DNA of 64,000 nucleotides. Source: JAIBJN01 sp963811635 (GTDB taxonomy: Bacteria; Actinomycetota; Thermoleophilia; Gaiellales; Gaiellaceae). Below are positions 33,115 through 43,094 of this stretch, in pieces; the stretch's first letter is position 1, and every line of letters starts with the position of its first letter. The stretch lies in NCBI GenBank assembly GCA_963811635.1, contig CAWESB010000016.1:87749-151748 (forward strand). Direction: 5' to 3'. The notes below the pieces were generated by a model, which was not told where the DNA came from, ran no database searches, and saw only the letters and a list, made by a program, of their open reading frames with translations. The translations under genes and the position numbers were made by a program.

Positions 33115-36100
33115 CTACGCCTCGTCCGGGACCGGGACGGCGGCGGCAGGCTCGGCCTTGCCCGTCGTCCGCTCCCCGATCACGACCGTGTCCAGGTGCG
33201 CCCGCGAGAGCGGGCTCGCCCAGAGGCCCTCGACCCACGGCCGGCGCAGCAGGCTCGAGCGCGGGTAGGCAATGGGCAGGATCGCCGCGTGCTCGCCCAC
33301 CCACAGGTGGTCGACCTCGTGGTAGACGCGCATCCGCTCGCCCTGGTCGCGGAGCGAGCGGCCGCGCTCCAGGAGCTCGAGGATGTCGTCGTCGCGGTAG
33401 AACGGCCACTGGCCGAGCGTCAGCAGGCCGCGGAAGAAACCGTCGGGATCGGGGTAATCGGCCGTCCAGCCGCTCCACCACATGTGCGCGTCGCCCAGGA
33501 CGTCCCAATCGACGTGCGCCTTCCTCGGGACGAGGTTGACCTTGACGCCGATCGGCGTCCACAGCTCGACCAGCGGCTCGAGGGGTTGGAGCCAGTGTGG
33601 GACGATCATCGTGATCTCGGGGAGGCCCTTGCCGCCCGGGTAGCCCGCCTCGTCCAGGAGCGCCCGCGCCTTCTCGAGGTCGTACTCGAGCCCGACGCGG
33701 TGCGAGTGCGCCGGCATCGCGGGCGGGATCGCGCCGCCGCGCGACGCCGCGCGGTAGAGGCCGGCGCGCGGGTACTGCGAGACGAGCAGCTCCCGGTCGA
33801 CGGCGTGGCAGAAGGCCCTGCGCACGAGCTCGTGCGAGAACGGCGGCCGGTCGGCGCAGAAGCCGACGTACTGGAGCCCGAGCTCGGAGACCACGTCGCT
33901 GATCGTGTTCGGCTCGTCCTCGTAGATCGGGTCCCAGACGTGGAGGAGGTCGAAGCGGCCCTCGCGCCAGCCCTCCAGCATCTTCGCGCCCTTCGAGTAG
34001 AAGGAGAAGTTGATCTCCTTGACGTTCCCACGCGCGCCGGTCCAGTGCGGGTTGGCGTGCAGCACCGCGTGCTCGTCGTCGATCTCGCCGAGCATGAAGG
34101 GGCCGTTGCCGACGATGTGCTCCGGCTTCGCCCAGTCGTCCCCGAGCGTCTCGCACAGGTGGCGCGGCCAGGGGAAGGCCCAGGCGGAGCAGAGGACGTA
34201 CGGGAAGTAGCTGCGGGGCTCGCGGAGCCGCACCTCGAGCGTGCGGTCGTCCAGCGCCTCCGCCGCCTCGACGTCCTCCATCAGGAACGCGGTGCGCGTC
34301 TGCGTCTCGCGCATCCGCCGCCAGGCGTACGCGTAGTCCTCGGCTGTGAGCGGCACGCCGTCGCTCCAGCGCGCGTCCTCCTTGATCCGGAAGAGGTAGG
34401 TGAGGCCGTCCGAGGAGACGCGGAAGTTGTCGGCCATCGCGGGCACGACATTCAGCTCGGAGTCGACCATCAGGAGGCCGCGGAAGAGCAGCTCGGCAAA
34501 GTAGCCCGCCTCGGTCGAGTACACGTCTCCCGGGGCAAGCTCGCCGGGGCTCCCGGACGCCGTCTCGAGCCGCTCGGTCGTCGGCAGCTTCGGGTCCTCG
34601 CCGACGCGGCAGCTGAACGCCTCGTCGTACATCTCCTCGGCCTTCTCGAAGTCGAAGGCGACGTGGTAGGCGAGGGCCATCTTGAAGAGCGTGTCGCGGG
34701 CGCGGCGCTCGTCGCCGACGCGCGCGAGGAAGACGCGGGCGCGAGCGTAGTGCTCGAGCGCCTCCTTGTCGGCGTAGACGGCGCGGGCGGCGTCGCCCGC
34801 CTTCAGCAGGTAGTCGACCGCCTTGTCCGGCTCGTCCGCCTCCGTGAAATGGCGCGCCAACAGCCCGTAGGCCTCCTCGGGCGATTCGCGGTAGATGTCC
34901 TCGAGCGCCTCGCCGACGCGCTTGTGCAGCTTCCGCCGCGTCGTGTCGACGAGGCTCGCGTAGGCGACCTCCTGGACGAGGCCGTGGCGGAAGCGGTACT
35001 CGGGGTTCGGGCGGCGGCGCTTCTCGACGATCAGGTCGAGCCGCTGCAGCTCCGTCAGCGCCTGCGTCAGCTCGTCCCTGGGGCACAGCCGCTCCAGCAG
35101 CGGCAGGCCGAACGTGCGGCCGATGACCGCCGCCAGCGAGAGCACCTCGCGGGTCTGAGGGTCGAGCCGGTCGAGGCGCGCCTGGAGCGTCCCCTGCACG
35201 GCCGCGGGGATCGCCAGCTCGTCCATGCCGACGGCGAGCTCCCAGCCGCCGTTCCGGCGCTTGAGTGCGCCCCGCTCGATCAGGTCGCGGAAGGCTTCCT
35301 CGAGGAAGAAGGGATTGCCGCCGGAGCGCTCAGCGAGATGCTCGGCGACCGACTCCGGGATCGCCCCGTCGGCCGCGTGGGAGACGAGGACGCGCGACGA
35401 GTCTGCGGGGAGGGGGCGCACCTCGATCTCGCGGTAGCGGTGCGGGTAGCGCTGGCGGGCCCGCTCGCCGAGCCGCCAGGAGCCGTGCTCGCTCTCGGGG
35501 CGGTAGATGAAGAAGAGCGCCACGGGCTCCTGGTCCGTGATCCCGAGCAGCGTCTCGATCAGCTCCAGGGTGGACTCGTCGGCCCAGTGGAGATCCTCGA
35601 AGACGAGGCAGAGCGGCTGTTCCTCCGCGAGCTTGCACACGAGCTCGTAGAAGACCTCGAACGTCCGCGACTGGATGCTCTCGCGGTTGAGCTCGCGGAT
35701 GGACGCCTGCGCCTCGGGCTCCAGCGTCAGGCCGACCAGGCTGGCGAGGAACGGATAAGCGTCCTCGGCCTCCTCGCGGCCGAGCAGGTGCGCCAGCTCG
35801 GCCTTCAGCTCCAGCCGGACCCGCGCCTCGGGCGTGGTCGCGCCGACGCAGAGCCACTCGCGCAGGAGGTCGCGGATCGGCCAGTAGGGGAAGGTCTGGG
35901 CGTAGGAGACGCCGCGTGCCTCGATGAACCGGGCGCGGTCGCGGTAGCGGTCGCGCACCTCCCAGACGAGCCGGCTCTTGCCGATGCCCGGCTCGCCCAT
36001 GATCGAGACGATCGCGCCGCGGCCCTCGACGAGGGCGTCCATCGTCCGCTCGAGCACGGTGAGCTCGAAGTCGCGGCCGACGAGAGGCAGGCTGGGCGGG

Positions 36101-36696
36101 ACGGGCTCGGACTCGAGCACGCGAGTGACGCGGAACGTGTCGAGCGGCCCCTCGACGCCACGCAGGTCCTGCGAGCCCATCTCCTCGAGCTCGAAGCCGG
36201 TCTCGACCTGGCGCTTGGTCGTCGGGCCGATGATGACGCCACCCTGGCCGGCGATCTCCTGCAGGCGGGAGGCGACGTTGACCGTGTCCCCGAGGGCGTT
36301 GAAGGGGTCGTAGCCGTCGTCGCCGTCGCCTTGGAGCCCGACCACGACCGGGCCCGTGTTGACGCCGATCCGGACGGCGAGCTCGACGCCGTAGGCGGCC
36401 TCGACGTCGTGGGCGTACTGCGCCAGGGCGCGCTGGATGGCGAGGGCGGCCCTGAGCGCGCGCTCGGCATCGTCCTCGTGCGCGACCGGGACGCCGAAGA
36501 GCGCCAGCATCTCGTCTCCGACGAGCTGCGCAACCGTGCCGTCGAAGCGGCGGACCTGCTCGGTCATGATCCGCATGACCTCGTCGATCAGGAACTTCGA
36601 GCGCTCGGGACCGAGCTTGGCCCCGATCGCCGTCGAGCCGACGACGTCGGCCACGAGCACGGAGACGATTCGCCGTTCACCTGTCGCAACGGCCAT
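33115..36696 (-). CDS. class III cyclase domain - AAA/STAND ATPase - peptide-type solute-binding domain fusion
   Basis: A 1193-residue protein with no signal peptide or membrane helix. Residues 1-190 are a class III nucleotide cyclase domain with metal aspartates D17 and D61 and transition-state residues N140 and R144. The usual adenine-selecting Lys appears to be Gln57. Residues about 200-560 are an AAA/STAND ATPase (Walker A GEPGIGKS 231-238, Walker B LCLVFEDLHWAD). About 560-700 is TPR-like helical sequence. About 700-1175 match the SBP_bac_5 oligopeptide-binding fold (FRGLLMVDSELNVVPAMAD, WSDGVPLTAEDYAYAWRRM). SBP domains normally work outside the cell; here it looks cytoplasmic, perhaps as a ligand sensor. 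Start ATG 36696 lies 30 bases after dus. Confidence 0.88.
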   Translation of the reverse strand: MAVATGERRIVSVLVADVVGSTAIGAKLGPERSKFLIDEVMRIMTEQVRRFDGTVAQLVGDEMLALFGVPVAHEDDAERALRAALAIQRALAQYAHDVEAAYGVELAVRIGVNTGPVVVGLQGDGDDGYDPFNALGDTVNVASRLQEIAGQGGVIIGPTTKRQVETGFELEEMGSQDLRGVEGPLDTFRVTRVLESEPVPPSLPLVGRDFELTVLERTMDALVEGRGAIVSIMGEPGIGKSRLVWEVRDRYRDRARFIEARGVSYAQTFPYWPIRDLLREWLCVGATTPEARVRLELKAELAHLLGREEAEDAYPFLASLVGLTLEPEAQASIRELNRESIQSRTFEVFYELVCKLAEEQPLCLVFEDLHWADESTLELIETLLGITDQEPVALFFIYRPESEHGSWRLGERARQRYPHRYREIEVRPLPADSSRVLVSHAADGAIPESVAEHLAERSGGNPFFLEEAFRDLIERGALKRRNGGWELAVGMDELAIPAAVQGTLQARLDRLDPQTREVLSLAAVIGRTFGLPLLERLCPRDELTQALTELQRLDLIVEKRRRPNPEYRFRHGLVQEVAYASLVDTTRRKLHKRVGEALEDIYRESPEEAYGLLARHFTEADEPDKAVDYLLKAGDAARAVYADKEALEHYARARVFLARVGDERRARDTLFKMALAYHVAFDFEKAEEMYDEAFSCRVGEDPKLPTTERLETASGSPGELAPGDVYSTEAGYFAELLFRGLLMVDSELNVVPAMADNFRVSSDGLTYLFRIKEDARWSDGVPLTAEDYAYAWRRMRETQTRTAFLMEDVEAAEALDDRTLEVRLREPRSYFPYVLCSAWAFPWPRHLCETLGDDWAKPEHIVGNGPFMLGEIDDEHAVLHANPHWTGARGNVKEINFSFYSKGAKMLEGWREGRFDLLHVWDPIYEDEPNTISDVVSELGLQYVGFCADRPPFSHELVRRAFCHAVDRELLVSQYPRAGLYRAASRGGAIPPAMPAHSHRVGLEYDLEKARALLDEAGYPGGKGLPEITMIVPHWLQPLEPLVELWTPIGVKVNLVPRKAHVDWDVLGDAHMWWSGWTADYPDPDGFFRGLLTLGQWPFYRDDDILELLERGRSLRDQGERMRVYHEVDHLWVGEHAAILPIAYPRSSLLRRPWVEGLWASPLSRAHLDTVVIGERTTGKAEPAAAVPVPDEA

Positions 36697-36726
36697 ATTG
36701 GAGTTATAGCGATGTGGCGGGTGCCT

Positions 36727-37786
36727 CTATCCGCCGCCGTAGATCGAGATCGGGAGGTCGAGGAGCACGTCGTCCTCGGCGGGCACCTCGCCTTCGAGGC
36801 GAGCGAGTGCGTTCACGGCGCCGGGGGCCGCCGCAAACAGGCGCTCCTCTACCTCGGCGAGGGTCGCGAGCTGCACGAGCTCCTGCTTGAACGGCTTCGG
36901 AAAGCGACCGCGGCCGAGATACCAGCCGTAGAACTTCTTGAGGAAGCCTGTCGCGCGATCGGGGCCCAGCTCGTGCGCGGTCGCGCGCATGAAGAGCACG
37001 AGCTCGGCGACGACCTCCTCGCGCGAGGGCTCCCGGTCGTTCGCACCCGCGATCTCGCCGACGGCCCACGGGTTTCCCTGGGCGGCCCGGCCCACCATGA
37101 CTGCGGCGCAGCCCGTCTCGTCGAGCAGCTCCTGCGCTCGCGTCGCGAGAGGTGACGTCTCCCGAGGCGATCACCGGGACGCCCACCAGCCGCACGAGCT
37201 CGGTCGTCAGCGAATGGTCGGCGGTGCCCGTGTACATCTGCTTCGCCGAGCGCGGGTGGAGCGTGAGCGCCGCGGCGCCCGCCTCCACGAGTTGCGGGCC
37301 GACGGCGAGCGCCGCGCGGGACCCGTCGCTCAGGCCGCGGCGCATCTTCACGGTCACGGGAACGTCCACGGCCGCCGCGACCGCCCCGACGATCCGGCAG
37401 GCACGGTCGGGCTCCTCCAGCAAGGTGGCGCCGGCGCCCGTCTTCGTCACCTTGCGGACGGGGCAGCCGAAGTTGATGTCGACCATGTCCGCGCCGGCGT
37501 CCTCGACCATCCGCGCCGCCTCCGCCATCACCTGCGGCTCCGAGCCGAAGATCTGCACGGCGAGCGGCGTCTCGTCACGGCCGATCCGCAGGTAGCCGAG
37601 CGTGCGCTCGTTACCGTGGCTCAGGCCGGCGCAGCTGACCATCTCGGAGCAGACCAACCCGGCTCCGAAACGGCGGCCTTGACGACGAAATGCCTGCACG
37701 CTGACACCCGCCATGGGGGCGAGCACGATCCGAGACGGGATCTCCACCGGCCCGATGCGCCAGGAGGACTGGATATCGACGCTCAT
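36727..37786 (-). CDS. dus: tRNA-dihydrouridine synthase, frame broken once
   Basis: Reduces uridines in tRNA D-loops with FMN. The first part (37786 to about 37145) has IVLAPMAGVSVQAFR, VQIFGSEP, INFGCPVRKVTKTGAGA with the catalytic Cys and VKMRRG. The remainder (LLDETGCAAVMVGRAAQGNP to the stop at 36727) is in a different frame. Removing one base, the T at 37143 (A on the coding strand), joins the two parts as TSRARAQELLDETG, which fits the family. This is more likely a sequencing or assembly indel than true decay. The start is ATG 37786. The cyclase fusion gene follows after 30 bases. Confidence 0.85.
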
Positions 37787-37909
37787 CTGACAGGGAATCG
37801 TAGCCCTGACGCGAACGTTTCAGGCTTGACGGAGCGGCTACAATGCCGCCCACGGCGGCGCAAGGTAGCGCCGCATTTCCCTGTTGTTGGGGCCTATGGA
37901 GGGTTCGGC

Positions 37910-38383
37910 GTGAAGGAAGTGATTCTCACTCCTCAGGGTCATAAGAAGCTGAAGGCAGAGATCGATCTCCTCTCGACGGTCAAGCGTCGCGAGGTGGCGG
38001 AGCGCATCAAGCAGGCGCGCGAGTTCGGCGACATCGCCGAGAACTCGGAGTACGACGACGCCAAGAACGAGCAGGCGATGCTGGAGCATCGCATCGCCAC
38101 GCTCGAGGAGCGGCTGAAGAGCGCGCGCGTGATCGAGAAGAAGGAGATCACGACGGACGTCGTCAGCGTCGGCACGATCGTGCGGCTTCGCGACGTCGAC
38201 GCGAAGGAGACGATCGAGTACGCGATCGTCGGGTCGGCCGAGGCGAACCCCACCGAGAACAAGCTCTCGAACGAGTCGCCGGTCGGCCGGGCGATTATCG
38301 GCCGCAAGAAGGGCGAGACCGTCGAGGTCGCCGCCCCGCGCGGCTCCCTGAAGTACAAGATCATGGACATCAAGGCGGCGTAG
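37910..38383 (+). CDS. greA: transcription elongation factor GreA
   Basis: Rescues backtracked RNA polymerase by stimulating transcript cleavage. The 157-residue product has the N-terminal coiled-coil hairpin with the acidic tip (REFGDIAENSEYDDAKNEQ) and the C-terminal FKBP-like domain (SPVGRAIIGRKKGETVEV). The start is GTG 37910, giving MKEVILTPQGHKKLKAE, which matches GreA. A TACAAT that could be a -10 lies at 37839-37844, without a good -35. lysS follows, as in many actinobacteria. Confidence 0.94.
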   Translation: MKEVILTPQGHKKLKAEIDLLSTVKRREVAERIKQAREFGDIAENSEYDDAKNEQAMLEHRIATLEERLKSARVIEKKEITTDVVSVGTIVRLRDVDAKETIEYAIVGSAEANPTENKLSNESPVGRAIIGRKKGETVEVAAPRGSLKYKIMDIKAA

Positions 38384-38474
38384 CCCCCGAGGGCTCGCCG
38401 TCGATGTTCAGGCGGATTCCACCAAGGGAGGCCGGCAGGTCGGGGCCGGGGGACGCTCTAGACTCGGCGCGGAC

Positions 38475-39857
38475 ATGAGCGAGGCCACGACGAGCCTGCC
38501 CAGGCGCTTTCCCGACCGGGACACGGTAGCCGCCGTCCGGGCCGAGGCGGACGCGCTCGAGCCTACCCAGGAGGGGGAGGAGGCCCGCCGGCTCGCCGGC
38601 CGGGTGCTCGGCCGCCGTGGGCACGGGAAGCTCGTGTTCCTCGACCTCGTCGACCGCTCGGGGCAGATCCAGCTGCTCTGCTCGGCGGACCGTGCCGGGC
38701 CGGTCGACCTCGACCTCGGCGACATCGTCGGCGCCGTGGGCAAGGCGACGAAGACGAAGCGCGGCGAACCGTCGCTCGCCGTCGACGAGCTCGTCCTCCT
38801 GGCCAAGACCGCCCGGCCGCTCCCGGACACCTACCACGGGCTCGTCGACGCGGAGACCCGCTACCGCAGGCGCTATCTCGACCTGCTCGTCAACGTGGAG
38901 ACCCGCCAGCACTTCGCCTTGCGCAGCGCCATCGTCGCCTCCATCCGCCGGAACCTCGACGCGGCCGGCTTCATCGAGGTCGAGACGCCGGTGCTCCAGC
39001 CGCGCTACGGCGGCGCCTTCGCGGAGCCCTTCGTGACGCGCTCGCACGCGCTCGACGCCGACCTCTACCTGCGCATCGCCACCGAGCTCTACCTCAAGCG
39101 CCTGATCGTCGGCGGCCTCGAAAAGGTCTACGAGCTGGGCAAGGACTTCCGCAACGAGGGCGTGTCCTACAAGCACCAGCCGGAGTTCACCATGCTGGAG
39201 TGGTACGAGGCATATGCCGATTACAGGGACGTCATGGCCCGCATCGAGAACCTCGTCGCCACCGTCGCCCAGGAGACCACCGGGACGACGAAGGCGATCT
39301 TCCGCGGCCACGAGGTCGACCTGGCGCCGCCGTGGAACCGCCTCAAGCTCGTGGACGCGCTCGAGGAGCTCGGCCTCTGGACGCGCGACGAGGCCGACCT
39401 GCGCGCCCGCCTCGAGGAGCGCGGCGTCGACACGGCCGCGGACCGATCGTGGTCGCAGCTCGTCGACCACGCGCTCAGCCATTTCGTCGAGCCCGAGCTG
39501 ATTCAGCCGACGATCCTCCACGACTACCCGGTCGAGCTCTCGCCGTTCGCGCGGACGCTGGACGACGACCCGGGGTTCACCGAGCGCTTCGAGTACTTCG
39601 CTGCGGGCATGGAGCTCGGGAACGCCTACTCCGAGCTGAACGATCCCGACGAGCAGGCCTGGCGCTTCGGCGAGCAGGCGGCCGAGGTCGGAGGCGTACA
39701 GGGCGACCCCGACTACGTCGAGGCGCTCTCGTACGGGATGCCGCCGACCGGGGGCCTCGGGCTCGGCATCGACCGCCTGGCGATGCTGCTCACCGGCTGC
39801 GAGACGATCCGCGACGTCATCCTCTTCCCGGCGCTGCGGGAGCGCGAGCGGGAATGA
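38475..39857 (+). CDS. lysS: lysyl-tRNA synthetase, class II
   Basis: Charges tRNA-Lys. The 460-residue product has an N-terminal OB-fold anticodon-binding domain (AGRVLGRRGHGKLVFLDLVD), a little shorter than usual at the very start. The class II catalytic core follows, with motif 2 KDFRNEGVSYKHQPEF and motif 3 GGLGLGIDRLAML. MELGNAYSELNDP is the lysine-site segment. The start is ATG 38475. The stop codon overlaps the ATG of the next glycosyltransferase gene. Confidence 0.95.
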   Translation: MSEATTSLPRRFPDRDTVAAVRAEADALEPTQEGEEARRLAGRVLGRRGHGKLVFLDLVDRSGQIQLLCSADRAGPVDLDLGDIVGAVGKATKTKRGEPSLAVDELVLLAKTARPLPDTYHGLVDAETRYRRRYLDLLVNVETRQHFALRSAIVASIRRNLDAAGFIEVETPVLQPRYGGAFAEPFVTRSHALDADLYLRIATELYLKRLIVGGLEKVYELGKDFRNEGVSYKHQPEFTMLEWYEAYADYRDVMARIENLVATVAQETTGTTKAIFRGHEVDLAPPWNRLKLVDALEELGLWTRDEADLRARLEERGVDTAADRSWSQLVDHALSHFVEPELIQPTILHDYPVELSPFARTLDDDPGFTERFEYFAAGMELGNAYSELNDPDEQAWRFGEQAAEVGGVQGDPDYVEALSYGMPPTGGLGLGIDRLAMLLTGCETIRDVILFPALRERERE

Positions 39858-40817
39858 CCGGGCCGGGCGAGACCGAGCCCACGGTCTCGGTCGTCGTCCC
39901 GACGCTCGACCGGCCCGACAAAGTGGCCGCGGTCGTCGGCGCCGTCCTCGCCGGGACGGTGACGCCGCTCGAGGTCGTCGTCGTCGACCAGAGCGCGGGC
40001 GACGAGACACGGCGTGCGCTCGGGGGGCTCGGTGACGCCCGCGTCCATCCGATCACGCATGCGCCCCCGTCGAGCTCCGGCGCTCGCAATGCCGGTGCAC
40101 GAGCCGCCCAGGGCGAGTACCTGGCCTTCCTGGACGACGACGTGGAGATCACCCCGGGCTGGCTCGCGGCTGTGCTGGAGGAGAGCCGCCAGGCTCGGCT
40201 ACCCCGACGCGCTCTTCGGCGAGGTGCACGCGCCCGACGGCTTCGCGCCGGATCGGGACCACCTGCCGGTGAGCATCTTCCACGTCGAGCGGCCCCAGGT
40301 CTGGCAGGACGTCGTCCACCCGAATCGGGTCGGCTACGCGGCCAACTTCATCTGCCGCCGCGACGTCATGCTCGCGGTCGGCGGCTTCGACGCGCGCCTC
40401 GGCCCCGGGTCCGAGTTCCCCGGCGCGGAGGACATGGACCTCGGCTACCGCCTCCTCAAGGCCGGCTACCAGATCGCCTCGACGCCGGGCTTCGAGATCG
40501 TCCACCAGCAGTGGCGCGACCCCGAGGAACTGCCGCGGCTCTTCTACGGCTACAACCTCGGCGGCGCCGCCTTCTGCGCCAAGCACATCCGCACGGGCGA
40601 CCTGCGGCCGCTGCGCTTCCTCGCCGAGCAGCTCGCCGGCGACGCGCGCATGGTCGGCAGCGCGCTGCGGCGGCGCTCCACCGTGCGCGCCCGGGTCGCG
40701 GCCGCCCGCTCGGCCGGGACCTGGAGCGGGCTCGTCCGCGGCCTCAGGAGCCTCGACGGCGTGTCGGGCCGAGCCCGCGGTACTTCCCCAGGATCCCCGC
40801 CATCCGGCGGTAGTTGA
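39854..40817 (+). CDS. GT2-family glycosyltransferase, frame broken once
   Basis: The N-terminal part has the GT-A fold signature VSVVVPTLDRPDKVAAVV, VVVDQSAGDETRRA and the metal-binding FLDDDVEITPGW. From about 40191 the protein continues in another frame (LGYPDALFGEVHAPDG, EFPGAEDMDLGYRLLKAG, FEIVHQQW). Omitting the A at 40191 restores one continuous protein of about 320 residues (EESRRLGYPDAL). The ATG at 39854 overlaps the lysS stop. The 3' end overlaps the convergent GT2 gene by 74 bases. It is probably the first gene of the polysaccharide locus; the sugar donor is unknown. Confidence 0.8.
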
Positions 40818-41562
40818 GCCGGTGGAAGACCGCGGAATGCCGATCGTCCGGACGGGACCACCACTCCCCCAGCGCGTCGCGCGCGCGGTAGGGAGGCAGC
40901 GGCGCGAACTCGGCGAGCCCGCGCGTCTCCATCTTCTTGCGGCGGTACTGGAAGAGCGCGCCGCCGTTCCACTGGTGCGAGAGCTCGACCCAGAGGTCGG
41001 GGTCGTAGGCGATCACCCAGCCGGCCTCGGTGACCTCGAGCGCCCACTTGCGGTCCTCCGAGCTGGTCACGGCCGCGTCGAACGGATGCTCGCGCCAGAT
41101 CTCGGCGCGCCACGAAGAGGCGTGGTTCGAGAAGCCCCAGAGCAGGTGCGCCCGGACGTGGTCGACATCCTGGAAGAAGACGTACTCGACCGGGCGTCCG
41201 TCCGGAAAGGTCTGGATCCCGTTCGTCGCGGCCACGTCCTCCCGCGCGTAGTGGCGGAGCGAGAGCTCGACCCAGTCGTCCCGCTCGGGCATGCAGTGGG
41301 CGGAGAGGCAGAAATGGAACGGGGCGGCGGCGGCCTCGGCGCCGACGTTCGTGCTGTACCCGTACGTGAAGCTCTCGGCCGGGATCTCGATCAGGCGGTC
41401 GCACCACCGCCGGGCGATCTCGACCGTGCCGTCGGTCGAGCCGGAATCGACGACCACGATCTCGACCGGGACGGTCTGGCGACGGAGCGACTTGAATGTG
41501 CGCTCGATCGCCTGTGCCTCGTTCTTCGCGCGGACGATGACGCTTGCACGGGGTTGGCTCAT
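40744..41562 (-). CDS. GT2-family glycosyltransferase
   Basis: A 272-residue protein with a GT-A catalytic fold: ASVIVRAKNEAQAIERTF, VVVDSGSTDGTVEIA and FHFCLSAHCMPERDDWVEL in place of a classical DxD. The acceptor-side segment SSEDRKWALEVTEAGW follows. It has no membrane helices, so it acts at the cytoplasmic face. It is the only gene of the polysaccharide locus on the minus strand. It faces the flippase gene with 65 bases between starts, a likely divergent promoter region. The start is ATG 41562. Confidence 0.87.
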   Translation of the reverse strand: MSQPRASVIVRAKNEAQAIERTFKSLRRQTVPVEIVVVDSGSTDGTVEIARRWCDRLIEIPAESFTYGYSTNVGAEAAAAPFHFCLSAHCMPERDDWVELSLRHYAREDVAATNGIQTFPDGRPVEYVFFQDVDHVRAHLLWGFSNHASSWRAEIWREHPFDAAVTSSEDRKWALEVTEAGWVIAYDPDLWVELSHQWNGGALFQYRRKKMETRGLAEFAPLPPYRARDALGEWWSRPDDRHSAVFHRLNYRRMAGILGKYRGLGPTRRRGS

Positions 41563-41627
41563 CTTCTGAGGGCAGGATAGGCCAGTGGCCCTGCAGGAAA
41601 TACAGCATCACCGGAAGGGCCACTAGC

Positions 41628-43094
41628 GTGGAAGAGAAAGCCATCCGCGGCATCCCCTGGACGTTCCTGACGCTCGCCGGCAGCCGGCTCGTCCAGATCC
41701 TCGGCATGGTCGTGCTGGCGCGGCTGCTCGTGCCGTCGGACTTCGGCCTCGTCGCGCTCGCGCTCACGATCTCGATCTTCCTCGGCCTCGTCGCCAGCCT
41801 CGGTCTCGGCGGGGTGTTCGTCGTCGAGCAGGATCTCGACGACCGGGAGAAGGGCACGTATCTGACGATGTTCCTCGTCATGGGCGCGGTCTTCGCGGTC
41901 GTGATGGCCGCGCTGGCACCGCTCGCCGCGCGCTTCTTCGAGGAGCCACGCCTCGACGACATCGTGCTCGCCCTCTCGGTCATGGTCTTCTTCAGCGGCG
42001 GCCTCAACTGGTTCTACGAGGCGCTCATGCAGCGCGAGCTCGAGTTCCGCAACCGCTTCCTGGCACAGATGGCCCAGGCCGTGACCTACAGCGTCGTCGG
42101 CATCCTCCTCGCTGCGCTCGGGGCGGGGGTCTGGAGCCTCGTCGCCGGGCAGATCGTCGGTGCCGTCGCCTACGCGGCCGCCCTCCTGACGTTGGCTCCG
42201 TACCGCGTCCGCCCGGCGTTCGACGGCGCGGCGGCGGCGCGTGGGGTTCGCGAGGGCCGCGGCTTCCTGGTGCAGACCGTGACGGGCTTCGCGGCCCAGA
42301 ACGTCGATATCCTCGTCGTCGGCCGGGTCCTCGGCGCGGCGCGTCTCGGCTACTACTCGATGGCGGTCAGGCTCTGCGAGCTCCCGAACTGGATGATCGC
42401 GGAGTCGGTCGCGAAGGTGACCTTCCCGGGCTTCGCACGCATGCGCCACCGCGGGCAGGACGTGACGCCCGCGTTCCTCTCTGCCATGAAGCTCGTCGCT
42501 TTCGCGACCTGCCCGCTCGGCATCGTGCTCTCGGGCGCGGCCCAGCCGATCGTCCTGGTCGTCTTCGGGGACCGCTGGGCCGGGATGATCGGCCCGCTCG
42601 CCGTCCTCGGCATCTGGGGGGCGGTCAAGCCGATCCGCAACACGATCGCGTGGCTCCTGAACTCGGTCGGGCACCAGGCGGTGCTCGGCCGCATCTCGCT
42701 CGTCATGCTCGTCGCGCTGATCCCGACCGCCTACATCGGGGCCAAGGCCGGTGGCATCACCGATGTCGCCTGGGTCGTCCTGGCGGAGTCAGTCGTCGCG
42801 ACGGCCGCGCTCGCCTGGTTCGCACGCTCGCGCGCGGGCGTGGCGCTGGCCGCGCAGTGGTCGGCGATCGCCGCCGTCGCGCTCGCCTGCCTGGTCGCCT
42901 GGATCGCTTGCCGGCTCGTCGCCGAGGCTGCGGCGGACGCCGTCGGCATCCTCGCGCTCGGCCTTCCGCTTGCGGCCGGGCTCGGCGTCTACCTCGCCGT
43001 CATCCTGCTCGTCGACCCCGGGCTCCCACGCCACGCGCTCGGGCAGGCCCGCCGCATGGTCGGCCGGCCGACGGTCGCCGCCCCCGCCTCGTGA
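41628..43094 (+). CDS. polysaccharide flippase (Wzx/MATE-like, MOP superfamily)
   Basis: A 488-residue membrane protein with about 12-14 hydrophobic segments. The N-terminus IRGIPWTFLTLAGSRLVQILGMVVLARLLVPSDFG is characteristic of the Wzx/RfbX/TuaB group that moves lipid-linked oligosaccharides across the membrane. GTG 41628 was chosen, with GGAAGG 9 bases upstream; the frame extends upstream without support. Its stop overlaps the next GT2 start by 4 bases. Confidence 0.88.
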   Translation: MEEKAIRGIPWTFLTLAGSRLVQILGMVVLARLLVPSDFGLVALALTISIFLGLVASLGLGGVFVVEQDLDDREKGTYLTMFLVMGAVFAVVMAALAPLAARFFEEPRLDDIVLALSVMVFFSGGLNWFYEALMQRELEFRNRFLAQMAQAVTYSVVGILLAALGAGVWSLVAGQIVGAVAYAAALLTLAPYRVRPAFDGAAAARGVREGRGFLVQTVTGFAAQNVDILVVGRVLGAARLGYYSMAVRLCELPNWMIAESVAKVTFPGFARMRHRGQDVTPAFLSAMKLVAFATCPLGIVLSGAAQPIVLVVFGDRWAGMIGPLAVLGIWGAVKPIRNTIAWLLNSVGHQAVLGRISLVMLVALIPTAYIGAKAGGITDVAWVVLAESVVATAALAWFARSRAGVALAAQWSAIAAVALACLVAWIACRLVAEAAADAVGILALGLPLAAGLGVYLAVILLVDPGLPRHALGQARRMVGRPTVAAPAS

